Below, one piece after another: positions 39,668-52,076 of a DNA stretch of 64,000 nucleotides. This DNA comes from Nothopassalora personata (Eukaryota > Ascomycota > Dothideomycetes > Mycosphaerellales > Mycosphaerellaceae): assembly GCA_033816765.1 (NCBI GenBank), contig CM066290.1, positions 3,968,001 to 4,032,000 on the forward strand, written 5' to 3'. The notes beneath the pieces were generated by a model that had not been told where the DNA came from, did not search any database, and saw only the letters and a list, made by a program, of their open reading frames with translations. Position 1 is the first letter of the stretch, and each line of letters begins with the position of its first letter. A program made the position numbers and the translations under genes.

Positions 39668-42535
39668 CTATGCCCGTATGACTTTGACCTTTTGCCTGAT
39701 CTGCTTGCGGCACACTGGACAGTTTGCAGCACGCCTGGGTCTGGTGGCGTCGTGCGCCATCGTCGGACTGTGCTGGTCCGAGCACCATCGACACATCGTG
39801 AGATGGCCGCAGGGCAGCGTACAAATTTCTGCTTTTTGACTGTAGCATATACGGCAGTCTAGTAGCACAGTCATCTGATCTTCCGTCATGGGCTCTTCCG
39901 GTCGGCCAGTATCTTTGGCATCAAGGCCAAGACGTCCGCTACGAGGGTCCATGTCCTCGTGCTCACTAGCAGAATCATCCATGAGGTACTGTACGTTTAC
40001 TGGTAGACCAGTGGTGCCCGACCCTCGGAATCGGCGAGCGGACATGGAAGTTGTAGATATCATTTCAGCCCGTGCAGGATCGAAGCCGTTGTCGCGAAGA
40101 CGTTGGTACGCTGCGCGCGTCGCCACGTCTTGATTGGAAAGGCGTTCGAATAAAGCTGCTGGCGAATTTCCCATGGCGAGTCTGCTGGCGGCGAGGGCGG
40201 TGCTGATACCCGTAGCGCGGCGCTGAGCATCGAGCTCTGCTCTAGAGTGATCACCTCGCCTTGCAATCTCGCGTTGCTCCTGCGCCAGGTCCGCCTGTCG
40301 TTCGCTTTGTTCCTGATGGCCATTCTGTTCGTGAATCTGAGTGCATAGTGTAAGAGTCTCTTCATCTCGGAGCATGTGCGCGAGGACGGCTCGATCCTCA
40401 CTATTTCGGCAACCAGCCTGCAAACGGGAGAGCATCTGTTCTGGAGCAGACTGACCTGAGCGGTCCCTGACCTGTGCACTCATCTGAAAGCATTCTGCCA
40501 TGACTTCAACATCATGAACGATGATCTGACCCGTGGGCGACACTGCAGATGCCATGGCCGACGCTTCCGGCGTGAAGGTGATATTCTCGCCACGCGCCCG
40601 GCGCCGACGATTGCGCTCTGCTGGTAGTCCTACCCTCCAGATGATGTCTTCGTTCTGCGTGAGTCTTTCGATGTCCTCGACATCTGCTCGACCGAGACTG
40701 TTGCTTTCAACACCCTGCAGCAGGCGGCTTATGACAGCGGTGGCGAACATATCTGGCGGCATGTCTAGAACGGGACGTAGAGTCGCCGCTAAATAGTTGT
40801 CTTGCAAGCCTCTGAGCACAAAGAGCGCGTCAAGTCCACGGTCGTTGTTGGCCAGAGGATCTGGGTCCAGTTGTCGCCCTGGTGGACCAGCAACGTACAC
40901 TGGTGTGAAGGAAGCGGCACCGCGCACCGTAGCGTCGCTGGTTTCTGGCGAGGTCGGATCAGGACCAGCTTGTCGAGCGTTCAAGACGCCATCAAGCATA
41001 TTCAACGGAAAGTTGTTTGTTGTACCATGAAGCTCCGCCACATGAGTAGAGTCCAGTTCAGCCGCTGATTGCCCTTCTTGCCGATCCAGCAATGCGTGAT
41101 ATTCTTCTAGATGCTCGTTCGACGCTCCATTGTGCTGCTCGCTGCCATGCTGCTCAATAGCATGGAGTTGCGGTACACCCCAAACATCTGGCTCGCGCAT
41201 TTGAAGGCTAGCCAAGCGCTGAGATGCTTCAACCATATGGATCCTATCCTCGTCCTCCAGCACCTGCCGCAACGTACGTTCTTCTCTTCTCACTGCCTCA
41301 GCAGCACGGAATCGATCCATTGCCCGAGTGAACATACCCCCAATGGGTGACTCGTAGTTTTCACCTTGAGCAGCCATTTCTTCTCTGGTACCAAACAGTC
41401 GCATATAGTTCTCAGTCGAGCGCAGGTTGTCTTGCAGACTTCTCAGGCGTGATTGAGCGGCGCGATGTTCCTGATCTGCAGCATCCAGCTCGGAAGCTGC
41501 TTGCTCTCGATTTGTCTGAGCCTCGTTGACCTGTCGTCTAGCTTCGTTCACACGAGATTGCATGGTGGCCAGCGTGCGGTCACTCTGCGTCGTGCTGATA
41601 TCCTCTGCCAATGTATTGACACTGCTGATCGTCCGCTGCGCGTCCTCTGGAGAGACAGCTCCTGATGTGGGTATATCTGAGATATTGTCCAGCGTACGGC
41701 CCAGCTGTGATAACCGTGCCGACGCCTCCGTGTGATCTGGGACATTCTCACCTAGATCGCGCAGGCCCGAAATGACACGTTCAATTCCATTCCTCATCCG
41801 GTGTAGCTCGCGCCGTAAAGCAGCGATACGCCGTGCTTGGTACTCACGATTACGGGAGGCAGCCGGTGCCATTGCCTGTGCCTGAACGCGTGGTCGGTCT
41901 GCATCACTGCTCAGGCGCGCTTGTGTTGGTTCTCGGGTCGTAGGAGCATTCCGATGTTCCTCTTCACTTGACGCTGCCTGGAACAGCTGATCTAACGTGT
42001 CATCGAGCGTCGGTCCAGACAGACTTGTCTGTGACGCAACCGCGATTTGCTGTTGTCGTGCGGAGTCTCGTTCACGATCCTCCAATTCGCTGCGCTCTCG
42101 ACCAATCCGCAATTCCTCGACGGTCCTCGGCAAGAAGCCCGGTGGGACGTCTCGTAGATCTTCGCCGAGTACTGCCACTCTCTCATCTCTGCCATCGTTT
42201 CTTGTTACGGTTCGATAACCTCGATGGAACTCATACCACCGTGTCAGAAACTGGCTCTGGTCTGGCACATGCGGTATCCTCGTCTGACCTGGTCGGAGTC
42301 CGGACACATCTACTCGATTTTCCCAGAACGTTTTACAGAACCAACAATATGATTGCCACCGGGTGCCACGAAGGACGTAACCCACACCGTCCACATACGT
42401 CCGATAACTAGCAGAATGGGCCCGATTATCGTAACACGCGCAGCAATCTCCTATGGAACTCAACCTGCAGGAAGTTGGAAGCTTGTGCTCGCAGTAGTGA
42501 TCCAGACGAGGCTGCCCAGCAGTCAGCGTGCCCAT
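39668..42535 (-). CDS. Large RING-finger protein, probable E3 ubiquitin ligase
   Basis: 955 aa, single exon from ATG 42535; the frame is open 24 codons upstream but without ATG. The N-terminus has a Cys/His/Trp-rich block (CRLSSIGDCCACYDNRAH, YCWFCKTFWENR) that may bind zinc. The middle (about residues 210-480) is Glu/Gln/Arg-rich with coiled coils and long disordered links. The last 65 residues are a C3HC4 RING: DCRICYSQKAEICTLPCGH, MCRWCSDQH and ANCPVCRKQI. RINGs of this type recruit E2 enzymes. No transmembrane segment is seen, and substrates are unknown. It reads as a filamentous-fungus-specific protein by its RING position and extended disordered body. Confidence 0.9.
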   Translation of the reverse strand: MGTLTAGQPRLDHYCEHKLPTSCRLSSIGDCCACYDNRAHSASYRTYVDGVGYVLRGTRWQSYCWFCKTFWENRVDVSGLRPGQTRIPHVPDQSQFLTRWYEFHRGYRTVTRNDGRDERVAVLGEDLRDVPPGFLPRTVEELRIGRERSELEDRERDSARQQQIAVASQTSLSGPTLDDTLDQLFQAASSEEEHRNAPTTREPTQARLSSDADRPRVQAQAMAPAASRNREYQARRIAALRRELHRMRNGIERVISGLRDLGENVPDHTEASARLSQLGRTLDNISDIPTSGAVSPEDAQRTISSVNTLAEDISTTQSDRTLATMQSRVNEARRQVNEAQTNREQAASELDAADQEHRAAQSRLRSLQDNLRSTENYMRLFGTREEMAAQGENYESPIGGMFTRAMDRFRAAEAVRREERTLRQVLEDEDRIHMVEASQRLASLQMREPDVWGVPQLHAIEQHGSEQHNGASNEHLEEYHALLDRQEGQSAAELDSTHVAELHGTTNNFPLNMLDGVLNARQAGPDPTSPETSDATVRGAASFTPVYVAGPPGRQLDPDPLANNDRGLDALFVLRGLQDNYLAATLRPVLDMPPDMFATAVISRLLQGVESNSLGRADVEDIERLTQNEDIIWRVGLPAERNRRRRARGENITFTPEASAMASAVSPTGQIIVHDVEVMAECFQMSAQVRDRSGQSAPEQMLSRLQAGCRNSEDRAVLAHMLRDEETLTLCTQIHEQNGHQEQSERQADLAQEQREIARRGDHSRAELDAQRRATGISTALAASRLAMGNSPAALFERLSNQDVATRAAYQRLRDNGFDPARAEMISTTSMSARRFRGSGTTGLPVNVQYLMDDSASEHEDMDPRSGRLGLDAKDTGRPEEPMTEDQMTVLLDCRICYSQKAEICTLPCGHLTMCRWCSDQHSPTMAHDATRPRRAANCPVCRKQIRQKVKVIRA

Positions 42536-45214
42536 ATCCAGCAGCGAGAGCGTTCTTTGCGAAACAGCGTCCTGTGCAGAAGGCCGTCCTTTGCAAATGG
42601 GTAACAAAGAATCAAGAAGACGCGACGTGCCCTCGTGTACAGTGGCACACCTTTTATGAAGTGTCTCCAGCCAGTTCTTCCGACGGAAGACTTGGATCTA
42701 GCTGGCAGCAGCGAGGGAGACGCAAGGGAAGGGAATGCGTGTCGTGTTTCCTCCTTGTGGCGAGGTTCTGGAAGGAGTGAATCTCAGTCGGCGGCCCGTG
42801 CTCTTCGGGCCGCGTAGTCCGCTGGACCCTGACGACGTGCCGAAGTCAATTCTGACCGCACCTTCCACATTGTACCTACGGCGTGGCAGCGATGCCAGTA
42901 CAGCGCTTTACCGCTCGTTCCCCGAGCTGTCAGGCGCAGTCGGCTTTATTCGCCTCCGTCCTGTGAGAATGAGCGCCCGAGAACGAGCCATTACGGGTGA
43001 GTGAAGAATACGAATCGGACTCGGTCGAGCAGCGACAACTTTCTCCTGCTTCGTGTTGGTGCCCAAGCTGACGCCACAAAAGACTTGGAACAGGCCCTCG
43101 CCCGAAACGGGGAAGTAACGACCCACAAGCGGCAGCGGATCCTTGCCCTCCACGTGGGTGGTTACACAAGGCGTTGATAATTAACGCGTGGCTGCATCTT
43201 GCCCTGATCCGCTACAGTTCATCACTTTGCCAAGGCCTCGTGGCGCAGCTGGGACACCACTTGAATAGGTATACCGCTTGATTGATCGGCACGGGGTGGC
43301 TGCTTTGTCGACACACTTTGCCTAGCCTGATCGAGAGGATGCCCAACGACCCTGACGACACGCTACCAGCACTGCGGTTCAATTTTCGCTTGAGCGCTGA
43401 CGATCATGCCATGCGTCAGATAGTACGAGACCTAGCAGGTCTCTTTGCTTTGCTTCCGATGAGCAAGAATTCACGTCTCACCAAGGCGTTCGTCAAGTCG
43501 GGCAAGCATGGTAGATTGTTGGGCACACTTCAGAAGATCACGACAGCTGATTCAGTAACAGCGCGCGCAGCATGGCACCTTTAGTGCCAGTGAAACATAG
43601 TCCACTTTCAGCACACGCTCGAAGCGATTGCACATCTATGCAAACACTTCAGCTTCCGGAAGCCACAGTCTCAGCAGGCGAGAACAGTGCCGTCCTGCCG
43701 GTAAGCACGAGCTAGCAGCAAGTCGTGCGCGAGCGCGCCTGCCACTCGTACACTTTCCGATGTCCGTGCTCGCCCCTTCCGTTTTGAAGGATCCGGATCG
43801 CCTTTGGCTGCCGTCATGCTGGAGCCAAGCCTATGCAAGCTATTCTGGCATGGGTCACTTCCCCGCTAGTGAGCGCCTTCCTCGCTAGACCATGTCGAGT
43901 GTGTCCTGTGGAAGCCAGCGTTAACCGGTTGATCAGCTGGGGTGGCCCATGTCATGGCTGAGTCAATATGTTTGGCTCTGCAAAAGATTTCATGCTTCTT
44001 CATCCGGTGCTCGGCTTGCTTCGTATGGAGCTTGTCTTCTGCATGGCTCCATGATGAGAACACTTGCTTATGATCTACAGGAGGTGCTTGATCACATGCA
44101 GTCCATGGGCGTGAACGGGCATGACTGGCTGAGTTGACCAAGTCCAGATACTCCCGGCTTGTCTCGCTCATAGTCCCAATCTCTCACCTTCGTCTACTAC
44201 TCACACGAGGGGGACCGAGTTGTATAGCAGACTGTGATTCCACCGAAAGTCATGATGTTAAGGTAACGTCGCATGCACCAACAGAGGCAGCACCCTCACG
44301 CTTATTCTCGAAGACTTCCAAACCGCCATCCGTGTCAAGCCCTCTTGCGCCTGTGTGACACTCACTGCATCAGCTCACATCCTGCTGTGGCCCATGGGAC
44401 GACACGACGCATCGTGTGGATCCTTTGGACCATGCACTACCCTTGAACGCAGCGTTGGACGATCAGGTGACCGTATCAGCAACGGTTCCAGGAACAAGCG
44501 AGACGCCTCTCTAGGCTGTTTTTGAGCTCTCTACTCTTTCGCGGATCCACTGATGTCTGCCTCGCCAGCTTTGCAAACCTTTATCAGCATGTATCATCCC
44601 AGGTATTGCCCTGCAGGTCCAATTATAACATGGTACCTCGCTTACCTTAAGCCAGAGACGAGACTTCCAGACCATCCTATGGGGTCAAGTAGCGAATCAT
44701 TCTCAGGAGTTCATTCCGTGCTACTCGACATGCATTGGAAGCACCAGCGGAACAACCACAGGGCTGGAAGCTACTGCCATAGGTCATGTCCTATTCCTCA
44801 GATTATGGATGGCACTCCTTCCAATGTACTTGCCGCTTCAAGCGAAACATACAGACAAACTGCTACAGCCTGGCAATTGTAGTACGTGCCACGTGCAAGC
44901 TTGAATTGCGCATACTCACATGTTCTGCTGAGCATACTCGCCATGGCAGCAACCCAGAACCAAGACACGGAGGCGTTCTGAGCGCGACGGCACCGAAGCA
45001 CCCGGCACAAGCTCCATCCATGCTCAATTTGCTCGAAGTCGTGTGAAGATTGACACCAGCAGAGTTCACTGCTATATAAGAGGCAATAGCCTGCCGCAAA
45101 TATCGACTTTTGAAAACTGCCACGCTTCCAACATCAGTCGGTGTGTAGCTGAGACAGCCACCAGTTCCGCTACCTCAACTGGAGCAGCACCAGAGTCCAC
45201 AGCCCGGCGTCAAA

Positions 45215-45481
45215 ATGTCTATTGGCGATCGAACAATAGCAGATCGCAAGCATGCAGAGGAAGCAATGTATATCTTGTACCTCTATCTTGAGCGGATCAA
45301 CCCACTGAATGGTCTTCAGCCTTGCCCACGTTGGCTCTCAATTCCAAGGCCAAGACAGCAAGCCATCGAAGCCTCCAGCGTCGCACCTCACATCAGTCTC
45401 AAGCAGAGATGCCAAACCAAAGTCGAAAAAGGGCACGACTTCTACGAAGAATCCCAGATGACGAGTTCTCGTTGCATCTAG
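45215..45481 (+). CDS. Possible small protein or first exon
   Basis: 88 codons from ATG 45215 (context TCAAAATGTCT), about 140 bp downstream of a good TATA box (CTATATAAGAGG near 45072). The N-terminus MSIGDRTIADRKHAEEAMYI, followed by LYLYLERINPLN, is a plausible helix. The second half shifts style, and other frames look equally good, so an unmarked intron is possible. Unknown family. Confidence 0.3.
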   Translation: MSIGDRTIADRKHAEEAMYILYLYLERINPLNGLQPCPRWLSIPRPRQQAIEASSVAPHISLKQRCQTKVEKGHDFYEESQMTSSRCI

Positions 45482-45816
45482 GTATTTCCCTCGTATATGG
45501 ATCGTCGGGACTCAGCTAATACACCATGCATGCAGGCTTCGATTTGCTCTGCTGTCTGCTCATTGACAGCTGAAGGGAAGATGATATGAATTGGCGTACC
45601 ATCCTGCATAAGAGTCTCTATGCTAGTGTGATATCAGACAGTATCTCATTACAATACGATGTTGCAGCCGTCGCCGGCAGCATACTTTTATCCGCTCCAG
45701 AGAAACCACGTTTCTGCTCCTTCGCCTGCTTTCACTGCAACCTAGCTGCTACACTTTGCGATTACATCTGCGGTGGCGCTTCGAGTAAGCTCTTGATCTA
45801 CGTCGGCACTTGCTCG

Positions 45817-46260
45817 CTACCGCAGTGCTCTCGTGGGCTTGGAAACTCCTGCCTTGCCGGACGACTTCGTGACAGGCACCTGGGCAGGCGTCACTTTCCT
45901 TGATGTTCGCTTCTTGGTTCGCCCTACTGAATCAGCAGCCACCTCGCGCGGCACCTTCCTAGCCCTCTCAGCCCTAGATTCCTCAATAGCCTCTCCTATT
46001 TCGACCTGCTGGACCAATGACTCGATCCAAATCCTCAAGAGAGGTATACCGTTCGCTCAGAGGCTCGCTAGCAGCCTGTATTGCTCCTGCTTATACTTGA
46101 AGCAGCAGGACCCGCGCTTTCACTTTCATAATATCGATTACCACCTCGGCATCCACGGAGGCTTCCTCCACATCGCTCAAGATACCCCCCTTAGTATCTC
46201 GTTTCCGCTTGGGAGTCGGTGGATGCAAAGACAAAGCGCCTGATTTTGCCCTCCCTCAGG
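45817..46260 (-). pseudogene. Possible minus-strand gene fragment, basic nuclear-like protein
   Basis: Two readable minus-strand pieces. An upstream piece (about 46230-46105) starts after an AG (CAAAATCAG) and reads LHPPTPKRKRDTKGG, then LSDVEEASVDAEVVIDI. A downstream piece (46038-45817) reads IGEAIEESRAERARK and ends TKKRTSRKVTPAQVPVTKSS. Between them lie stops and no clean intron, so this is either a broken gene or one with splicing I cannot resolve. Confidence 0.3.
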
Positions 46261-46708
46261 AAACAGTGAGCTAGAACAAAGAACTTCCGCACGGTTCTCG
46301 TTGGTCTTGGAATCACGACCGGCCATCAATATCGCTTGCAGATCTTCGAGACTTCACCTCGACGAAAGTAGCCGGCCCCGATGGCAGCCAAGTGCGTGCA
46401 TGCTGCGGCACGTCCATTCACCGGTATTTCAGTTGTTCACGAGGTCGCTTGTAGCTGTGCGACGTGACTTTGCTTCTCGTGGACGTGAAATATTCGAAAA
46501 TTTCTGTCTTCACGCCTAACGCCGTGAGTGCCAAGACACATCAGCAAGCGAGAAAGAGTTGATGGGAGAGCATCCGACATCGTTGAACATTCGTTGTAAA
46601 TGTGACTCTGGCAACATTTGATGCCTTGCTTTGTGTTGATGTGAGCGGTCGAGGTATCACTCGACGCCTCTAAAGTTTGCGCGGTGAACTGTACAGACGT
46701 GACTGCAT

Positions 46709-48264
46709 CTAGGTGTACCATCCGCGATCGCCAATGACCTGATCGGTCTCCTCTCTATGTGGTATCATGGGTTCAGTAACATCGAATGCCTGCACCAGCT
46801 TCCGCCAAGTGTCGTAATCGAGCGAGAAGACCGCCTGATGTTTGTCCCGTGCCTTTTTCCTATTCGTAGGCTCAGCGTCATCGTCTCGTGCCCGTTTGGG
46901 ATCGCTGGGCTCCGCGGGGACTAATTCTTGTCAGTATGCGCAAGCCATGGTGGAGGGAGAACTTACCGAGTATGGGTAGCCTGTCTTCATCGTATTCTAC
47001 TCCAAGGTTGCCTTCCTTTAGGAGGAATGAGACGTAAAACAGGTTCTCCACTGTCTGGCCAAAGCTGGTAGGGTGGAGGACGTAGTCGAACAACGAAGGA
47101 CCGCCATGAAGGGTCATACGGCGATCCTTCAACCACTGCTTGCCTGCTGGCGACTCCATCTCTTGTTGACCGGTGAATGTTTTCTTGGCTTCGGTTTGCA
47201 CATCGTCGATGTGCTTTATGATGTGCTTGTGTATTCGCATGCAAATAGCACTCAGACCGTTCTCGTCCGACTGCGACAACTCGGCTCTGGTGAGTGCCTC
47301 AGGTCTGGTCTCGCGAACGTTCTTATCCTGCGTTTGTCGTGCAGTTCGTTGGGTTTGCTTTCGTACCTTCTTCTCCACGGACAGTGGGCCTAGAAGAAAC
47401 GATGGACAGGCTGGTCGTTTGACGTACGGAAAGCAAGCATTCCGACCAAAGGCGTCCCAGTCGAATGGCTCTCCAAAATCATCCTCGTCGTCACTTTCAT
47501 CACGGTCGACTTGCGTTCTCCGCCGTTGCGTCTGCCTTTGTGTAGCAGCAGCGCCGTCTTCCGCGTTCATCGGGCCGCCGTGCTGCATGTAGTAGCAGGC
47601 TCTGGATACAAAGATATCCAGATCAATGCCAGTCTGCGTGTCGCCAAGGACCATATTGGCGGACCTTTTCTGAGCCACGCTCGACAGACTCACAAAGAGC
47701 CTTGAATCGACGGTCGCGTCATTGGTCTGCTTGACGTTCTTGAAGACATTGTTGGCGCGATTAATAGTCTCAGAGAGCTCCTTGCCGTCGCCCTTAAGGA
47801 GCTCATCGCGCTTCTCTGAGACGGGTGATCAGCATAATCATCACCCACCTGCCCAGCTGCGCCAGCTTACCATTGAACTCGCGCTCGAGGGCGCGTGACT
47901 TCCGCTTCACCTGTCGTCGCTGCTCTGGATCCTGCGCCGGGTTGTAGTAGCGATTGAACTTCTCGATATCCTCAGGGTCTTGCGGTACGTCGCCGTCGGA
48001 GTCGATATCTTCGGCTTGCGTCGCGGATTGCGCTTCGACGCGTTTTCGTTTCTGCCCACGCGCCGCATCTCTTGTATCCGAGTCTGGCGTAGGCAACGAA
48101 GCCCTCGCCGACATGTCCGATGCGCGACCCTTTCCTTTATCGCCTCGCTGCGGTTGAGGCTCTTCGTTCTCTTGGTCCGAGGAGTTGTTGACCAGAGCCG
48201 GTGTTCCTCGAACTGAGCTGTTCGCGCCTGCTACGGTAGACGGTCTTGTGTTGAGGCGAGCCAT
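46709..48264 (-). CDS. NSE4: Non-SMC element 4 (Nse4), Smc5/6 complex kleisin
   Basis: Exons 48264-47871, 47815-46967 and 46926-46709, GT-AG introns of 55 and 40 bp, 486 aa. Family marks: FNRYYNPAQDPEQRRQVKRK (about residues 105-124), ANNVFKNVKQTNDATVDSR (kleisin N-terminal helix region), MVLGDTQTGIDLDIF, and the C-terminal winged-helix part PSLFDYVLHPTSFGQTVENL with HQAVFSLDYDTWRKLVQAF and EPMIPHR near the end. Nse4 bridges the heads of Smc5 and Smc6 with Nse1 and Nse3 in the nucleus and is needed for repair of collapsed forks and rDNA stability. The N-terminus is disordered and acidic-basic. It shares a 478-bp divergent promoter with VPS34. Confidence 0.95.
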
Positions 48265-48742
48265 ATTATGGGTGTGGTATTGGTATTATCGCGCCGTGGT
48301 CGTGGTCGCTGGCTTCAAAGCTGTGCCGCGGCTGTCTCACGTTCGCGCCTAATTCGCGACAACACGCGTTGTTTGCGCTGAGAATGGTATTTCGAGGACA
48401 TTCAGTGGTTTGGCGGTTGATTATCGCGCGGTCAGAGAATGCGAGCGGTCGTGTCGAGGTGAGGTGGAAAGTGAGTGGGAGAGAGACTGTCGCATCGCAA
48501 TGAAAGTTGAGCGTCACTTTGTTGTGCGTCACAGTCGCGCCGAGCAGGTGGAAGTGATAGCTCTTATCGCCCCCTGGGAATTTGATCAGTCGACAATCAA
48601 TTATTGCTGGAGGACTCATCGAAGCTCGTGGCTGACAGCTGATCACTCTCTTCATCTTCGTCTACGCGACCCAATACAAGTGATGGTCGATATTAGCTCG
48701 AGAAGGCAATAAGCACAAGGTGTTGAGCACAATGCGACCGCG
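48265..48742. promoter_or_regulatory. Divergent promoter region NSE4 / VPS34
   Basis: 478 bp between the two start codons, so both promoters must lie here. No classic TATA box stands out. The two genes may be co-expressed, but the sequence does not prove it. Confidence 0.5.
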
Positions 48743-51560
48743 ATGGAGCCGTTCACATTCGCCAGCTCCGCCGAGCTGAAGATCGCTGTGGGAGTAAAGG
48801 TGTGGGTGCATCTATCTTCTGTTGCACAGCCAGACACTCATGCGAGGTAGGAACCGCCTTGAAGGCTACGAGAAACCACTGCCATACTCGACTCTCCTCA
48901 AGCGTCCAGATCTGCGACATCGTGGCAGTAACCTCAGTCCCAACTCAGAGCTGTATATCACCGTCCAGCCGTTCGCCGACTCGAAGCCGTTGACTGTGCA
49001 TACCCAAACGCCTTACAAGCACTTCCGGAACGGTCGAATATGGAACCAATGGCTGCAGCTGCCGATCAACTACAGCAGTCTGCCTGCTAATACTCAGCTC
49101 GCCATCACGCTATGGGACCTGTCACCGATCAACCCGAAAGGCGGAGACAAAGCTCACCACATTCCTTATGGAGGAACCACGATCTCACTGTTTGATGAAG
49201 ATGCTACCCTAAGGACAGGCCGGCAAAAGTGCAAGATCTGGAGACATAAAGCCGCAGATGGCTTCTCCAACACGACGACGCCATGGCAGGAGCCCAGGAA
49301 GAGAGGGCGACGAGGTCAGCCAGAAGAGCCGGTCGTAGTCGATGAGAAGCAGAGTCGGAGAGATGCAGAGCTCCAACGTCTAGTCGGACTGATGAAGAAA
49401 CACGAGATGGGCGAGATCCCAGAGAACCGCTGGCTGGACCAGATGGTCTTTCGCCAGGTTGAGAAGATGGAGAGGCAGCAGATAAGGGATTCCACAAAAC
49501 CAGCGCACGCAGTCAAGCATGCTCACGCTACTCCAAATGGAGAGGAGCCAGAGTCGTTATGTGCTGAAGGTGACCCCGATCATTTCGATGGAGCCTTCTT
49601 CCTGTACATTGAGTTCCCACGTTTCGACCATCCCATCGTCTTCACAGACCATGAATACCCACCTCCACCAGTATCTTCGGTCAAGGTTGCTCCAGAGCAA
49701 GTTCAGACTGGTGTCAACTTCAAGCCGCCTCCTGAAGTCCATTTAGGTCCTGGAATACAGTCCGATGGTGGAAGCGACACCGATGGTGGTCTACCGCTGA
49801 TCAGCATCTATGATCCAGAGATCGGGTATATCGATAACCCAGCCGAGACCAAGCATCGGCGACTTATTCGCGGTCAGCGAAATGCTCTGGACCGAGACCT
49901 CAAACCGAATCCAAAGATGCGCGACTTCCTGAATCAAGTAATGGCGTACGGCCCTACTGTGGAGCTAAGCGACAAGGAGAAGGATGAAGTATGGCGCTTC
50001 AGACATCATCTAACTCGTGACAAGCGGGCACTCACGAAGCTGGTCAAGTCTGTCAATTGGAACGAGCAGAATGAAAGTCGACAAGCTATTGCTCTGCTAC
50101 CGAAGTGGGCAGAGATCGATATTGATGATGCTCTGGAGCTACTCGGCAAGGGTGTTCGCAATCCTGCTGTCCGTGCATACGCTGTTGATCGACTTCGCAA
50201 AGCAGATGACGAGGAGCTCCTACTTTACTTGCTCCAACTGGTGCAGGCTCTGAAGTTCCAGCCCAAGACTTCAAAAGAGGAGGACGATACTGATTCGTCC
50301 TTGGCTTCCTTTCTCATTGCCCGATCAGCAGCCAATCTCAAGCTCGGAAACTTCCTCTACTGGTACCTTATGGTCGAGCTCGACCTCGACGGTACAAGTA
50401 CGGCGAATCAGAAGCTCTTCGCTCGCGTCAGCTATGACTTTATGAAAGAACTCGAGACCACACCCGAAGGACAAGCACGCAGAAAGGTCTTACTGCGACA
50501 GAGTGAGTTCATTACCATTCTCAGCAAGATCAGTAAGGATATCCAAGCTGGCAAAGGAGACCGGCCGAAGAAGATTGAACACCTCAAAAAGGTGCTAGCT
50601 GATCCGAAGAATGACTTGCTTCACTTCAATCCTCCATTGCCACTTCCCCTCGACCCGGAGATCAAGCTGGCTGGTGTGATACCAGACGACTGCAACGTCT
50701 TCAAGTCGTCCCTGCTGCCGCTATTATTGAAATTCAAGACCGATGATGGTGATACATACCCGCTCATCTTCAAGTCTGGCGACGACTTGCGGCAGGACCA
50801 GCTCGTCGTTCAGATCATCGCGCTCATGGATCGACTGCTATTGAAGGAGAACCTAGACCTGAAGCTCACGCCATACCGTATCCTCGCTACCTCAATGGTC
50901 GCTGGTGCCGTGCAATTCATCCCTTCCACCCCAGTCTCTAGCATCCTACAAAGCACCAAATACAAGGCCTCCATCCTCGGCTACCTACGAGACCACAACC
51001 CCGCCACTCCAGGATCACAGTCGATCCTCGGTGTCCGCAAGGAAGCAATGGACAACTATGTCAAATCTGTCGCTGGTTACTGTGTCATCACATATCTCCT
51101 AGGCGTCGGCGACCGCCACCTCGACAATCTCCTCATCACAGAAGACGGCCGCTTCCTCCACATTGACTTTGGCTACATTCTCGGCCGCGACCCCAAACCG
51201 ATGGCACCGCTGATGAAGCTCTCTCGAGAGATGGTCGAGGGCATGGGTGGTGGGTCGAACAGCAGCGACTCGCAGTTCGATACGTTTCGACAATATTGCT
51301 TCACGGCCTATACCACGTTGCGACGTAGTAGCTCCCTGATCCTGAATCTGTTCAGTCTGATGCAGGATGCTGGGATTCCTGGTATTGCGATTTTCGGAGG
51401 CGAGCAGGCTGTGAGGAAGGTTGAGGAGAGGTTCAAGTTGGATGTTGGTGAGGAAGAGGCTGTGCGGTTCTTTGCGCAGATGATTGAGAAGGAGATGGGG
51501 GCTTGGGGGCCGGTGTTGATTGATAAGTTGCATGGGCTCACGCAGGGGTGGAAGTCGTGA
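48743..51560 (+). CDS. VPS34: Phosphatidylinositol 3-kinase Vps34 (class III)
   Basis: Exons 48743-48801 and 48851-51560 over a 49-bp intron (donor GTGGGT, acceptor GGTAG chosen because it alone keeps the frame GVKVNRLEGYEKPLP); 922 aa. Order: C2 domain (about residues 20-190 with SELYITVQPFADSKPL and TQLAITLWDLSP), a charged insert, the helical PIK domain (about 370-560), and the catalytic domain (about 640-920). The catalytic domain holds FKSGDDLRQDQLVVQII, the catalytic loop LGVGDRHLDNLL and the activation loop HIDFGYILGRDPKP. Vps34 makes PI3P on endosomes and autophagosomes with Vps15 and Vps30/Beclin and drives vacuolar sorting and autophagy. All key residues are present. Confidence 0.97.
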
Positions 51561-52076
51561 GTTGGAGGAGCATGTGAAGTGCTTAGAAGAGAAGCGTTCG
51601 CCCCACCTGCCGCGGAGAAAACGAAGGAGGAAGAGCGAGCGGCGCGAATCAGATGCCGAGGGTCGAGATGAGGCTGATAACCGCCGTGGCCTGCGAGAGG
51701 GACTTTGCACGAGCGGCGAGAAACACGTGGCCCCCTCACGGAGGCTTGAGGATTCTCCCTAGATTGCGTCCAAATCCACCAAGACGGCAATGTTGGACGA
51801 ACCTGATGAGGTGTGGGATGGGGGAGACACACTGTAGCGCCCACAGGGGTTTCCGTACCGCAATCGCCTATACAATAAGAATGCCGGACGGAACTCATCG
51901 CTGATGCTCGTCCGAATGACTTAGGATTTTGTAAGCCAGTGGTGGGGCGACCCCACGTCACATCTGTAGACCCTTGATCCTGTGTCCTCAACCTTCTACT
52001 TTTTCCATACAGACATTCAGTCACATCCAACAACGAAACTCGATACCTAACATATTCAGGACCACACCTCAGAGCC
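51561..52076. other. Intergenic: VPS34 terminator and transaldolase promoter
   Basis: About 515 bp. A CT-rich stretch near 51985-52010 precedes the transaldolase leader. No other gene is supported. Confidence 0.5.

Larger units (their letters stand above)
42536..46708. other. Gene-poor 4.1-kb stretch with weak coding signals
   Basis: Holds the RING gene promoter and several short frames of uncertain status: plus 42735-43004 (90 codons, followed by a GTGAGT that could be a donor), plus 43339-43584 (81 codons, MPNDPDDTLPALRFNFRL), plus 45215-45481 and minus 45817-46260 (separate entries). No repeat is recognised. Composition is normal, so it is not RIP-mutated. Confidence 0.4.

Noticed and set aside
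42536..42607. N-terminal extension of the RING protein
   Set aside because: Begins at TTG; nuclear genes of fungi start at ATG, and the first ATG is at 42535.
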